From Paracoccaceae bacterium (lineage in GTDB: Bacteria > Pseudomonadota > Alphaproteobacteria > Rhodobacterales > Rhodobacteraceae): a stretch of 16,767 bases of DNA. A program made the translations under genes and the position numbers. Positions 1-6,944 of this stretch are shown here, piece by piece; position 1 is the first letter of the stretch; each line of letters opens with the position of its first letter. The DNA lies in the NCBI GenBank assembly GCA_007121115.1, contig SKMI01000095.1, forward strand, positions 1 to 16,767. The letters run 5' to 3'. Under the pieces are notes generated by a model, which was not told the origin of the DNA, did not search any database, and worked only from the letters and a program-made list of their open reading frames with translations.

Positions 1-14
1 AGCCTTCGGGGGCG

Positions 15-38
15 CCGCTCCTGCTGGCGCAGGAGCGG
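15..38. repeat. Perfect 10-bp inverted repeat (hairpin)
   Basis: Arms CCGCTCCTGC (15-24) and GCAGGAGCGG (29-38) pair perfectly around the loop TGGC. No T-run follows on either strand. It may be the terminator stem of a gene left of the window, but no coding tail can be shown here. A frame open from base 2 to about base 235 has no recognisable family features. Confidence 0.5.
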
Positions 39-145
39 GGCAAGAGCCCGCGCCGCGCATCGCCGTTTCCCATGCGGGTAACACTCCGGCCCGTGCCGTG
101 AACGCGCTGCACGCAATCCGATGCGGCACTGCAGCAACGCCGTGC

Positions 146-173
146 TTGAAGCCACGCTCAATCGGCGTATTGT
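146..173 (+). promoter_or_regulatory. Possible sigma70-type promoter of the PPDK-like gene
   Basis: TTGAAG (146-151) and TATTGT (168-173) are separated by 16 bases and lie about 47 bases before the preferred start codon. Both hexamers are imperfect, so this is only a candidate. The rest of 39-201 shows nothing I recognise. Confidence 0.3.
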
Positions 174-219
174 CCCAGCGGGTCGGTGATGTCTCCGATC
201 CATGCCCGGAGGCCCGCCC

Positions 220-2766
220 ATGCCGATCCACATGAGCCGCAACGACTACAGCGAAATCACGCATTCCGCCGTGATCCGTGCGGATCATCACGGCTGGCGC
301 GCGAAATGCCTGCAGCGGCTGATCCGCCTCGACATGCCGGTACCGCGCACGGTGGCGCTGTCCTTTGCCGCTATCCGCGCCATCGCGGCCGGGCACATGC
401 CGGATCTTGCGCGCATGCTCCAGCGGTTCGAGGCTGGACAGCTTGTCTCCGTCCGCCCCAGCCCCGAGCAGGCGGGCTGGGGCGGCCCCGGCGCGATACT
501 CAACATCGGCATGAATGATGCGCGCCACGCCGAGATCGCCGACACCCATGGCGAGCCGGTGGCGACCCGGCTCTATCTGCGTTTCGTGCAGGCCTATGCG
601 CAGCATGTGGCGCGGCTGGACCCGGACCTGTTCGACGCCGCCGAACCCTGCCTGCCCGCCCTGCAGGCCGCGCTGCACGACTACGAAACCGAGATGGAAG
701 AGCCCTTCCCGCAGGACCCGGCGGTGCAACTGGCCGAGGTGCTGCGCTCCATGGCGCGCGCCTGGGAGGGGACCTCGGCCCGGCTTCTGCGCCAGGCGCG
801 CGGTGCCCCGGCCGAGGCCGGGCTTGGCCTGGTGGTGCAGGCCATGGCGGGCGGCTTTGGCGCAGGGGTCAGCGGTGCGGGGGTGATCCAGTTCATCGAC
901 CCCGCCACCGGCGAGCGCCGCCCCACGGGTCGGTTCAAGACCCACGGACAGGGGCGCGAAGCGCTGGAGAATGGCGCCGACACGCTCTACCTCACCCGTG
1001 ACCCGCGCGGCGCCTCGCTCGAGGAGCGTGCGCCCGAAGCCTTTGCCGCGCTGCTTGGCCATGGCGAGATCGCCCGCGCCCGGCTGCGCGAGGAAATGCA
1101 GATCGAATTCGCCCTTGATGACGGTGCGCTGGCGGTGCTCGACGCGGTGCCCGTGACCCGCTCCAGCCGGGCCGAGGTGCGCATCGCCGTGGCGCTGGCC
1201 GAGGACGGGATCATCCCGCGCGACGAGGCGCTGATGCGCGTGCCACCCAAGGCGGTTGCCGACCTCCTGCACCGGCAGGTGGCCCCGCAGGCGCGGCGCG
1301 ACCTTTTTGCGCGCGGCATCGCCGCCAGCCCGGGTGCGGCGCAGGGGCGGATCGTCTTCACCTCCTCGGCGGCGCAGGCCAGCGCGGCCCGCGAAGAGCC
1401 CTGCATCCTCGTGCGGCGTGAAACCACGCCCGAGGATATTCGCGGCATGCACGCGGCCTCGGGCGTGCTGACCGAGCGTGGCGGCATGACCAGCCACGCG
1501 GCAGTGATCGGGCGCGGGCTTGGGCTGCCCTGCGTGGTGGGGGCTTCGGGCGTGCGGGTGGACATGCGCAACCGCACCGTCACCGCCCGCGACCGGGTGC
1601 TGCGCGAAGGCGATGTCATCACGCTCGATGGCTCCACCGGCGACGTTCTGGCAGGCGCGGCAGACCTGCTGGAACCGGCGCTGGACGAAAGCTTCCGCAC
1701 GCTCCTGTCCTGGGCCGACGCGCGCCGCGATATCGGCGTGCGCGCCAATGCCGACACCCCCGCCGACGCCCGCATCGCCCATGACTTCGAGGCCGAGGGC
1801 GTGGGCCTGTGCCGGACCGAGCACATGCTGTTCGAGGATGACCGCCTGCTGGTCATGCGCGAGATGATCTTTGCCGATACCGCGCAGGACCGCGCCGCCG
1901 CGCTGGAACGCCTGCTGCCCATGCAGCGCGAGGATTTCATCCATCTGTTCGGCATCATGCAGGGCCGCCCGGTCTGCATCCGGCTCTTCGACCCACCCTT
2001 GCACGAGTTCCTGCCACATACGCGCGAAGGGATGCGCGGACTGGCCGACGCTCTGGACCGACCCCTGTCGGTGATTACCCGCCGGGCCGAGGCGCTGTCC
2101 GAATTCAACCCAATGCTGGGCATGCGCGGCGTGCGGCTGGGGCTGACGGTGCCCGAGATCTACGACATGCAGGCCCGCGCCATCTTCGAGGCCGCCGCCA
2201 CCGTGCAGCAGGCGAGCGGCGAGGCGGTGGTGCCCGAGATCATGATCCCGCTGGTCTCGGCCGTGCGCGAGGTCGAGATGGTCAAGGCCCGGGTCGAGGC
2301 GGTCGCGGCCGCCGTGCGCACCGAAACCGGGGTCGATTTCGGCTATCGGCTGGGGGTGATGGTGGAAACCCCGCGCGCCGCCCTGCGCGCCGAAGAGATC
2401 GCGCAGCACGTGTCCTTCCTGTCCTTTGGCACCAACGACATGACACAGATGGCCTATGGCCTGTCGCGCGACGATGCCGGGCGGTTCATGTCGGACTACG
2501 TGCAGCTTGGCGTTTTCGGCGAAGACCCGTTTCAGGTGCTGGACCGCGAGGGCGTGGGCGAACTGGTCCTGATCGGCGCCGAGCGCGGGCGCCGCGCGCA
2601 GCCGGACCTGACGCTGTCGGTCTGCGGCGAACATGCGGGCGATCCGGACAGCATCGCGTTTTGCCGCGACGCCGGGTTCGCCTATGTCTCGTGTTCACCC
2701 TTCCGCGTGCCTGTGGCAAGGCTGGCTGCGGCGCAGAAAGCGATCGAGGCCGACCGCAAGGGGTAG
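220..2766 (+). CDS. Pyruvate phosphate dikinase-like PEP-utilising protein with degenerate ATP-binding domain
   Basis: 848 aa, close to the usual PPDK length of about 880. The start at 220 is chosen over ATG 202 because GGAGG (208-212) sits 7 bases before it. Order: ATP-grasp-like N-terminal half, swivelling phosphohistidine domain with GGMTSHAA (catalytic His about residue 426), then a PEP/pyruvate TIM barrel. The barrel keeps LCRTEHMLF, IRLFDPPLHEF, MVETPRAAL, SFGTNDMTQM and CGEHAGDP (acid/base Cys about 802), which are the substrate residues of true PPDK. In the N-terminal half the GGKG lysine motif is replaced by HGWRAKC, SVRSGARASMPGM has become SVRPSPEQAGWGG, and the LQTR strand reads LDAV. 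I infer that ATP/Pi chemistry is lost or changed while PEP/pyruvate-His chemistry may remain. A true PPDK with family drift is less likely. Confidence 0.85.
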   Translation: MPIHMSRNDYSEITHSAVIRADHHGWRAKCLQRLIRLDMPVPRTVALSFAAIRAIAAGHMPDLARMLQRFEAGQLVSVRPSPEQAGWGGPGAILNIGMNDARHAEIADTHGEPVATRLYLRFVQAYAQHVARLDPDLFDAAEPCLPALQAALHDYETEMEEPFPQDPAVQLAEVLRSMARAWEGTSARLLRQARGAPAEAGLGLVVQAMAGGFGAGVSGAGVIQFIDPATGERRPTGRFKTHGQGREALENGADTLYLTRDPRGASLEERAPEAFAALLGHGEIARARLREEMQIEFALDDGALAVLDAVPVTRSSRAEVRIAVALAEDGIIPRDEALMRVPPKAVADLLHRQVAPQARRDLFARGIAASPGAAQGRIVFTSSAAQASAAREEPCILVRRETTPEDIRGMHAASGVLTERGGMTSHAAVIGRGLGLPCVVGASGVRVDMRNRTVTARDRVLREGDVITLDGSTGDVLAGAADLLEPALDESFRTLLSWADARRDIGVRANADTPADARIAHDFEAEGVGLCRTEHMLFEDDRLLVMREMIFADTAQDRAAALERLLPMQREDFIHLFGIMQGRPVCIRLFDPPLHEFLPHTREGMRGLADALDRPLSVITRRAEALSEFNPMLGMRGVRLGLTVPEIYDMQARAIFEAAATVQQASGEAVVPEIMIPLVSAVREVEMVKARVEAVAAAVRTETGVDFGYRLGVMVETPRAALRAEEIAQHVSFLSFGTNDMTQMAYGLSRDDAGRFMSDYVQLGVFGEDPFQVLDREGVGELVLIGAERGRRAQPDLTLSVCGEHAGDPDSIAFCRDAGFAYVSCSPFRVPVARLAAAQKAIEADRKG

Positions 2767-2807
2767 GTGGCCCGCGGGATCATTGAAAGACGCCCGAACT
2801 CATGCCC

Positions 2808-2828
2808 GCCCGACGCCCCGCGTCGGGC
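2808..2828. terminator. Perfect 9-bp hairpin in convergent intergenic region
   Basis: GCCCGACGC (2808-2816) and GCGTCGGGC (2820-2828) form a perfect stem around a CCC loop. It lies 42 bases after the PPDK-like stop and about 85 bases past the stop of the convergent acyl-CoA dehydrogenase. No U-tract is present, so factor-independent termination is uncertain, but the position suits a bidirectional 3' end. Confidence 0.5.
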
Positions 2829-2839
2829 AGCGCCCGCGA

Positions 2840-2868
2840 AGCGCCATGGGTGGGGTGGGTGGGGCGCT
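2840..2868 (+). other. G-quadruplex motif inside a short hairpin
   Basis: Bases 2848-2864 read GGGTGGGGTGGGTGGGG: four G-runs joined by single T loops, the arrangement that favours a very stable parallel quadruplex. It is flanked by AGCGCC (2840-2845) and GGCGCT (2863-2868), so it can alternatively be the loop of a 6-bp stem. On the plus strand it would lie in the 3' untranslated RNA of the PPDK-like gene. On the minus strand it is C-rich. Confidence 0.7.
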
Positions 2869-2912
2869 GAGCGGGCGCTCCCTCGGGCTGGCCGCGCCCG
2901 GCCGACGCCCTG

Positions 2913-4076
2913 CTACCCGCCTAGCGGGCGCAGCATCTCGCGGCTGATGATGTGGCGCTGAATCTCCGACGTGCCCTCCCAGATCCGCTCCAGCCGCGCG
3001 TCGCGCCAGATGCGCTCAAGCGGCAACTCGTCCATCAGCCCCATGCCGCCGTGGATCTGGATCGCCTCGTCGGCGACCATGGCCAGCATCTCGGACGCCT
3101 TCAGCTTGGCCATGGCCATGTCGGCCTCGGTTACGCTGCCCTGATCGTATTTCCACCCCGCCTCCCAGGTCAGCAGCTCCGCCGCCTTCATCTCCATCGC
3201 CATATCCGCCAGCTTGAAGCCGATGCCCTGAAACTTGCCGATCTGTTGGCTGAACTGGCGCCGCTCGGCGGCCCAGCCCACCGCATGCGCCAGCGCCCGG
3301 TCGGCGCGGCCCAGGCAGGTGGCGGCGACCTGCAACCGCGTGGCGCCCAGCCACTTGCCCGCCACCTCGAAGCCGCGATGCACTTCGCCCAGCACATTCT
3401 CGGCCGGAACCCGGCAGTCGTCGAATTCCAGGATCGCGTTGGTATAGCCGCGATGCGCCACGTTGCGGTAGCCTTCGCGCACGGTGAAACCGGGTGTGCC
3501 CTTGTCCACGAAGAACGCGGTGATCAGCTTCTTGCGCCCGCGAGGGGTGTCTTCCTCACCCGTGGCCATGAAGGCGATGGTGAAGCCCGCGATATCGGCA
3601 TGGCTGATGAAATGCTTGGTGCCGTTGAGCACCCAGTCGCCCCCGTCTGGCCGGGCGCTGGCGGACATGCCCCGCAGGTCGGACCCCGCGCCGGGTTCGG
3701 TCATGGCCAGACAATCCCAGGTCTCGCCCCGGATGCAGGGCATCAGGTATTTCTCGCGCTGCGCAGGCGTGCCCGCCAGCAGGATGTTCGACGGCCGCGC
3801 CACGCAGGTCCAGTGCAGCGCGTAATTCGCCCGGCCCAGTTCCTTTTCGTAAAGCAGCCAGGACAGCGTATCGAGCCCCGCGCCGCCCACTTCCTCGGGC
3901 ATGTTGGCAGCGTAGAGGCCCGCGGCCATGGCCTTGGCCTGCAACTCGCGGATCAGGTCCATGGGCAGGTGGCCGGTGCGTTCGACCTCGGCCTCGTGGG
4001 GGTAGAGCTCGGCCTCGACAAAGGTGCGCGTGGTCTCCACGATCATGCGCTGTTCGTTGGTCAGGGCGAAGTGCAT
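2913..4076 (-). CDS. Acyl-CoA dehydrogenase, carnitine operon (CaiA-like)
   Basis: 387 aa, full length for the family. N-terminal helical domain, middle beta domain with the FAD/substrate stretch AMTEPGAGSDLRG and NGTKHFISHAD, and C-terminal helices with QIHGGMGLMDELPLERIWRD and IWEGTSEIQR. The Glu of EGT (about residue 367) matches the catalytic base of medium-chain dehydrogenases. It oxidises an acyl-CoA to the 2-enoyl-CoA, passing electrons to ETF. It is last in the minus-strand carnitine operon, 16 bases after the dehydrogenase/thioesterase gene, with GGGAG (complement of 4083-4087) as ribosome site. From context I infer gamma-butyrobetainyl-CoA or crotonobetainyl-CoA as substrate; rhizobial carnitine loci also carry such a gene. 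The sequence alone does not fix the substrate. Confidence 0.9.
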   Translation of the reverse strand: MHFALTNEQRMIVETTRTFVEAELYPHEAEVERTGHLPMDLIRELQAKAMAAGLYAANMPEEVGGAGLDTLSWLLYEKELGRANYALHWTCVARPSNILLAGTPAQREKYLMPCIRGETWDCLAMTEPGAGSDLRGMSASARPDGGDWVLNGTKHFISHADIAGFTIAFMATGEEDTPRGRKKLITAFFVDKGTPGFTVREGYRNVAHRGYTNAILEFDDCRVPAENVLGEVHRGFEVAGKWLGATRLQVAATCLGRADRALAHAVGWAAERRQFSQQIGKFQGIGFKLADMAMEMKAAELLTWEAGWKYDQGSVTEADMAMAKLKASEMLAMVADEAIQIHGGMGLMDELPLERIWRDARLERIWEGTSEIQRHIISREMLRPLGG

Positions 4077-4092
4077 CAGGGGCTCCCGGTGC

Positions 4093-5370
4093 TCAAGGGG
4101 TGGTCAGGTACAGCGTGACCTCGGCCAGCGGGCGGTCCCGGCTGGCGATGGTGACGCGCAGGGTCAGGGGGTCATCATTGGCGGGTTCGGCACTGGCGGT
4201 CAGCGGATCGTCGCGCCGGGCGGTGCCCAGCATCCGGGTCTCGGTGCGCGCGGGCGTCAGCGCGGGGTCGATCCCGTGCAGGCGCAGATAAGCGCTGGCG
4301 GTTTCCGTGGCGATGCTCAGGCAATGGATCGGGGCGAGGGCGCCTTGGCCATCCGTCCAGCCGGGCAGCACGGTGCCGTGCCAGAGCGGGCCGTCGCCTG
4401 TGCTGCCCCGCCGCGCCGCGTCCTGTGCGTTCAGCACCCGCCCTGCGCCCCAGTCGCGCGCCTTCAGCGCGCGCATGAAGCCGACCAGGTTGGCATCGCG
4501 GATGCGCTCCAACGCGCGGATGGAATGCGCGCCTGACTGGGCATCGGATTGCCCGGCGATCAGGTCGACCAGTGCGTCGTTGAACTCGGGCACGTCCATC
4601 AGCCGGGTCCAGGGCGATTTCAGGCAGGGGCCGAACTGCGCCAGAAAGTGGCGCATCCCGGCCTCGCCCCCGGCAATGCGGAACGTCTCGAACAGCCCCA
4701 TCTGCGCCCAGCGCAGGCCGAAGCCCATGCGGATCGCCTCGTCGATCTCCTCGGTCGTGGCGACGCCGTCGCGGACCAGCCAGAGCGCCTCGCGCCAGAC
4801 GGCTTCAAGAAACCGGTCGGCGATATGGGCGTCGATCTCCTTGCGAACATGGAGCGGGAACATGCCGATGGTGCGGAGCATCTCTGACACTTCTGCAACA
4901 ATCGCCGGATCGTTCGCCGGGGATGGCACGATCTCCACCAGCGGCAGCAGATAGACCGGGTTGAACGGATGCGCGACGAAGATTGTGGCTGGGTTCTGCG
5001 CACCTTGTTGCAATTCGGATGGTTTGTAGCCCGATGTCGAGCTTCCGATTGGGATTTCCGGCGCGGATTGCTGGATTTCGGACAGAACACGGTGTTTCAG
5101 ATCCAGCCGCTCGGGGGTGGACTCCTGGATGTAATCGGCGCCGCTCACCGCCTCGGCCACGCTGGCCGCGAAGGTCAGTTTTCCCGCATCCGGCAGGGGT
5201 ACGTCCGAGAGCGCGGGAAGCGAAGCGCGGGCGTTCGCCAACACCTGCGCCACGGCGTCGGCCGCCCCCGGCGCGGGGTCATACACCGCCACGTCCCAGC
5301 CGTTGAGCAGAAACCGCGCGGCCCAGCCGCCGCCGATGACACCGCCGCCGATGATCGCTGCCTTGGGCAT
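4093..5370 (-). CDS. lcdH: L-carnitine 3-dehydrogenase fused to betainyl-CoA thioesterase-like domain
   Basis: 425 aa. Residues 1 to about 318 form an NAD-dependent 3-hydroxyacyl-CoA-dehydrogenase-type enzyme: Rossmann motif GGGVIGGGW (8-16), catalytic His134 in HPFNPVYLLPLVE with Glu146, and GFGLRWAQMGLFETF, typical of carnitine dehydrogenases. It oxidises L-carnitine to 3-dehydrocarnitine. Residues about 328-425 align by eye with the hotdog thioesterase (4HBT) domain fused to this enzyme in other alphaproteobacteria, which releases glycine betaine from betainyl-CoA. Here that domain is short and diverged: the usual WVDYNGHM active-site stretch reads WTDGQGAL, keeping the Asp (340) but losing the Asn and His. 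The start abuts the lipocalin stop (TGAATG). Fusion partners elsewhere are, from memory, near 490 aa. Confidence 0.88.
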   Translation of the reverse strand: MPKAAIIGGGVIGGGWAARFLLNGWDVAVYDPAPGAADAVAQVLANARASLPALSDVPLPDAGKLTFAASVAEAVSGADYIQESTPERLDLKHRVLSEIQQSAPEIPIGSSTSGYKPSELQQGAQNPATIFVAHPFNPVYLLPLVEIVPSPANDPAIVAEVSEMLRTIGMFPLHVRKEIDAHIADRFLEAVWREALWLVRDGVATTEEIDEAIRMGFGLRWAQMGLFETFRIAGGEAGMRHFLAQFGPCLKSPWTRLMDVPEFNDALVDLIAGQSDAQSGAHSIRALERIRDANLVGFMRALKARDWGAGRVLNAQDAARRGSTGDGPLWHGTVLPGWTDGQGALAPIHCLSIATETASAYLRLHGIDPALTPARTETRMLGTARRDDPLTASAEPANDDPLTLRVTIASRDRPLAEVTLYLTTP

Positions 5371-5886
5371 TCAGTGCTCCGTCATTATCAGTTGCGACAG
5401 ATCATACCCCGCCGCGTCCAGCACGGCCCTAGCCTGCGCGAGCCGCGCAGGCGGGATATCCGGGCTGCGGTGCAGGATCCAGCCCGCGCGCCCGTTCGGC
5501 ACGCCCACCACCGCCGTTCCATGGTCCGGCGCCACCCAGAGCACCCAATAGGCGCCGGGAAACGGGATCCGGCCCAGCCGCACCCGCAGCTGACCAGGGC
5601 CGACGACGTTCGCCCGCCCGGCGATCTGGCTGACCTGGCCATCGGGGGTGCCCCGCCGACAGGTGTTCAGCACGGTGATCTCGCCACCCTCGGGCGGGCC
5701 ATATACGGCGGTCGTGGCGGTGCATCCGCGCTGGAAGGGCACGGGGAAGCGCGCAACCTCGTACCAGCGGCCCGCATAGGCCTCCAGGTCGAGTTCCGTC
5801 ACCGACCGCATGGGCACATCGGTGTCGCGCCAGACCATGCCGCAGCCGACCAGCAGGGTCAGCGCAAGGACCGCCAGCGCCCTCAT
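5371..5886 (-). CDS. Lipocalin-family lipoprotein (Blc-like)
   Basis: 171 aa. An N-terminal signal with lipobox LVGC (Cys15) predicts export and lipidation; Gly follows the Cys, so an outer-membrane destination is likely. The lipocalin signature GRWYEVARFP is at about 39-48, followed by strands ending in WVLWVAPDH and GRAGWILHRSP, as in bacterial Blc. Such proteins bind lipids or other hydrophobic ligands; the ligand here is unknown. The start at 5886 is set by the ATGA overlap with the BKACE stop and by the signal peptide; a frame running upstream to 6261 would have no signal. The stop is directly followed by the ATG of the carnitine dehydrogenase, so translation of all three is probably coupled. 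Its role in carnitine use is not evident from sequence. Confidence 0.9.
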   Translation of the reverse strand: MRALAVLALTLLVGCGMVWRDTDVPMRSVTELDLEAYAGRWYEVARFPVPFQRGCTATTAVYGPPEGGEITVLNTCRRGTPDGQVSQIAGRANVVGPGQLRVRLGRIPFPGAYWVLWVAPDHGTAVVGVPNGRAGWILHRSPDIPPARLAQARAVLDAAGYDLSQLIMTEH

Positions 5887-6791
5887 GCGGGCGCGCGCTT
5901 TTCGAGTTGCAGGCGTTCGCGCACCGCATCGGGGCCGACGACCTTGGCGCCCATGTTTTCCAGGATCGTCACGGCGCGCTCCACCAGTTGCGCGTTGGTG
6001 GCCAGAACACCCTTTTCCAGGAACAGGTTGTCCTCCAGCCCCACGCGCACGTTTCCGCCCGCCAGCGCGGCGGCGGCGACATAGGGCATCTGGTTGCGGC
6101 CCAGCGCGAAGCCGGACCATGCCCAGCCCTCGGGGATGTTGTTCACCATGGCCATGAAGGTGTTGAGATCGTCCGGCGCGCCCCAGGGCACGCCCATGCA
6201 AAGCTGCACCAGCACCGGGTCGGGGATGATCCCTTCGGCCACAAGCTGCTTGGCGAACCAAAGGTGGCCGGTGTCAAAGGCCTCGATCTCCACCCGCACG
6301 CCGCTTTCGACCATCCGCGCGGCCATGTCGCGCAGCATGCCCGGCGTGTTGACCATGATGTAATCGGCCTCGGCGAAGTTCATGGTGCCGCAATCCAGGG
6401 TGCAAAGTTCGGGGCGGCAGTCCACCACATGCTGCACGCGCGCGCCGGCGCCGATCATGTCGGTGCCGGTGACGGGCGGCAGCGGTTTGTCGGTGCCGCC
6501 GAGCGTCAGGTCGCCCCCCATCCCGGCGGTCAGGTTCAGCACCACGTCCACCGAAGCGTCGCGGATGCGTTCCGTCACCTCGCGATAAAGCGCCAGGTCG
6601 CGCGCGGGCGCGCCGGTTTCCGGGTCGCGGACGTGGCAATGCACGATCGCCGCGCCCGCGCGGGCGGCGTCGATGGCGGCCTCGGCGATCTGGGCGGGCG
6701 AGCGGGGGACATGCGGGCTGCGGTCCTGCGTGCCGCCCGATCCGGTCACGGCACAGGTGATGAAGACCTCGCGGTTCATGGTCAATGGCAT
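5883..6791 (-). CDS. Beta-keto acid cleavage enzyme (BKACE, DUF849), probable 3-dehydrocarnitine cleavage enzyme
   Basis: 302 aa, usual for the family. The zinc motif HCHVRDPETG (His51, His53) lies at the end of an early barrel strand, and GGNVRVGLEDNLFLEKG near the C-terminus carries the conserved Arg/Glu segment. The enzyme condenses a beta-keto acid with acetyl-CoA and cleaves it. With carnitine dehydrogenase two genes downstream the substrate is almost certainly 3-dehydrocarnitine, giving betainyl-CoA and acetoacetate. The start at 6791 is fixed by AGGAGG (complement of 6800-6805) 8 bases upstream; another ATG follows at 6779. It is the first gene of the operon and divergent from an aminotransferase across a 153-base gap. 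That gap contains GATTG (6846-6850) facing CAATC (6868-6872), a weak operator-like pair. Confidence 0.92.
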   Translation of the reverse strand: MPLTMNREVFITCAVTGSGGTQDRSPHVPRSPAQIAEAAIDAARAGAAIVHCHVRDPETGAPARDLALYREVTERIRDASVDVVLNLTAGMGGDLTLGGTDKPLPPVTGTDMIGAGARVQHVVDCRPELCTLDCGTMNFAEADYIMVNTPGMLRDMAARMVESGVRVEIEAFDTGHLWFAKQLVAEGIIPDPVLVQLCMGVPWGAPDDLNTFMAMVNNIPEGWAWSGFALGRNQMPYVAAAALAGGNVRVGLEDNLFLEKGVLATNAQLVERAVTILENMGAKVVGPDAVRERLQLEKRAPA

Positions 6792-6944
6792 GGGCGCTCC
6801 CTCCTGTCATTCTTGCGGGCGCATACTGGCACCGGGGGCGCGGGGGATTGCAAGCCCTTTCCGGCGACAATCGCGGCCGCTGGCCCTTGCGCCCGGCGCG
6901 CGGGCTTGGCACAGGCGCGGGGACCCACAAGAACGGAGGACCCC

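Noticed and set aside
2..235. Frame open from base 2, possible tail of an upstream gene
   Set aside because: It overlaps the start of the PPDK-like gene and its translation has no family feature.
2952..4118. Long plus-strand open frame (388 codons) opposite the acyl-CoA dehydrogenase
   Set aside because: Its protein is His/Ala/Arg/Gly-rich with no family motif, and it mirrors a clear gene on the other strand; a usual high-GC artefact.
6911..6930. TTGGCAC resembling half of a sigma54 promoter before the aminotransferase
   Set aside because: The -12 GC element is missing at the required spacing.
5907..6944. Upstream in-frame extension of the aminotransferase opposite BKACE
   Set aside because: The AruH-like N-terminus and a good ribosome site place the start at 6945.
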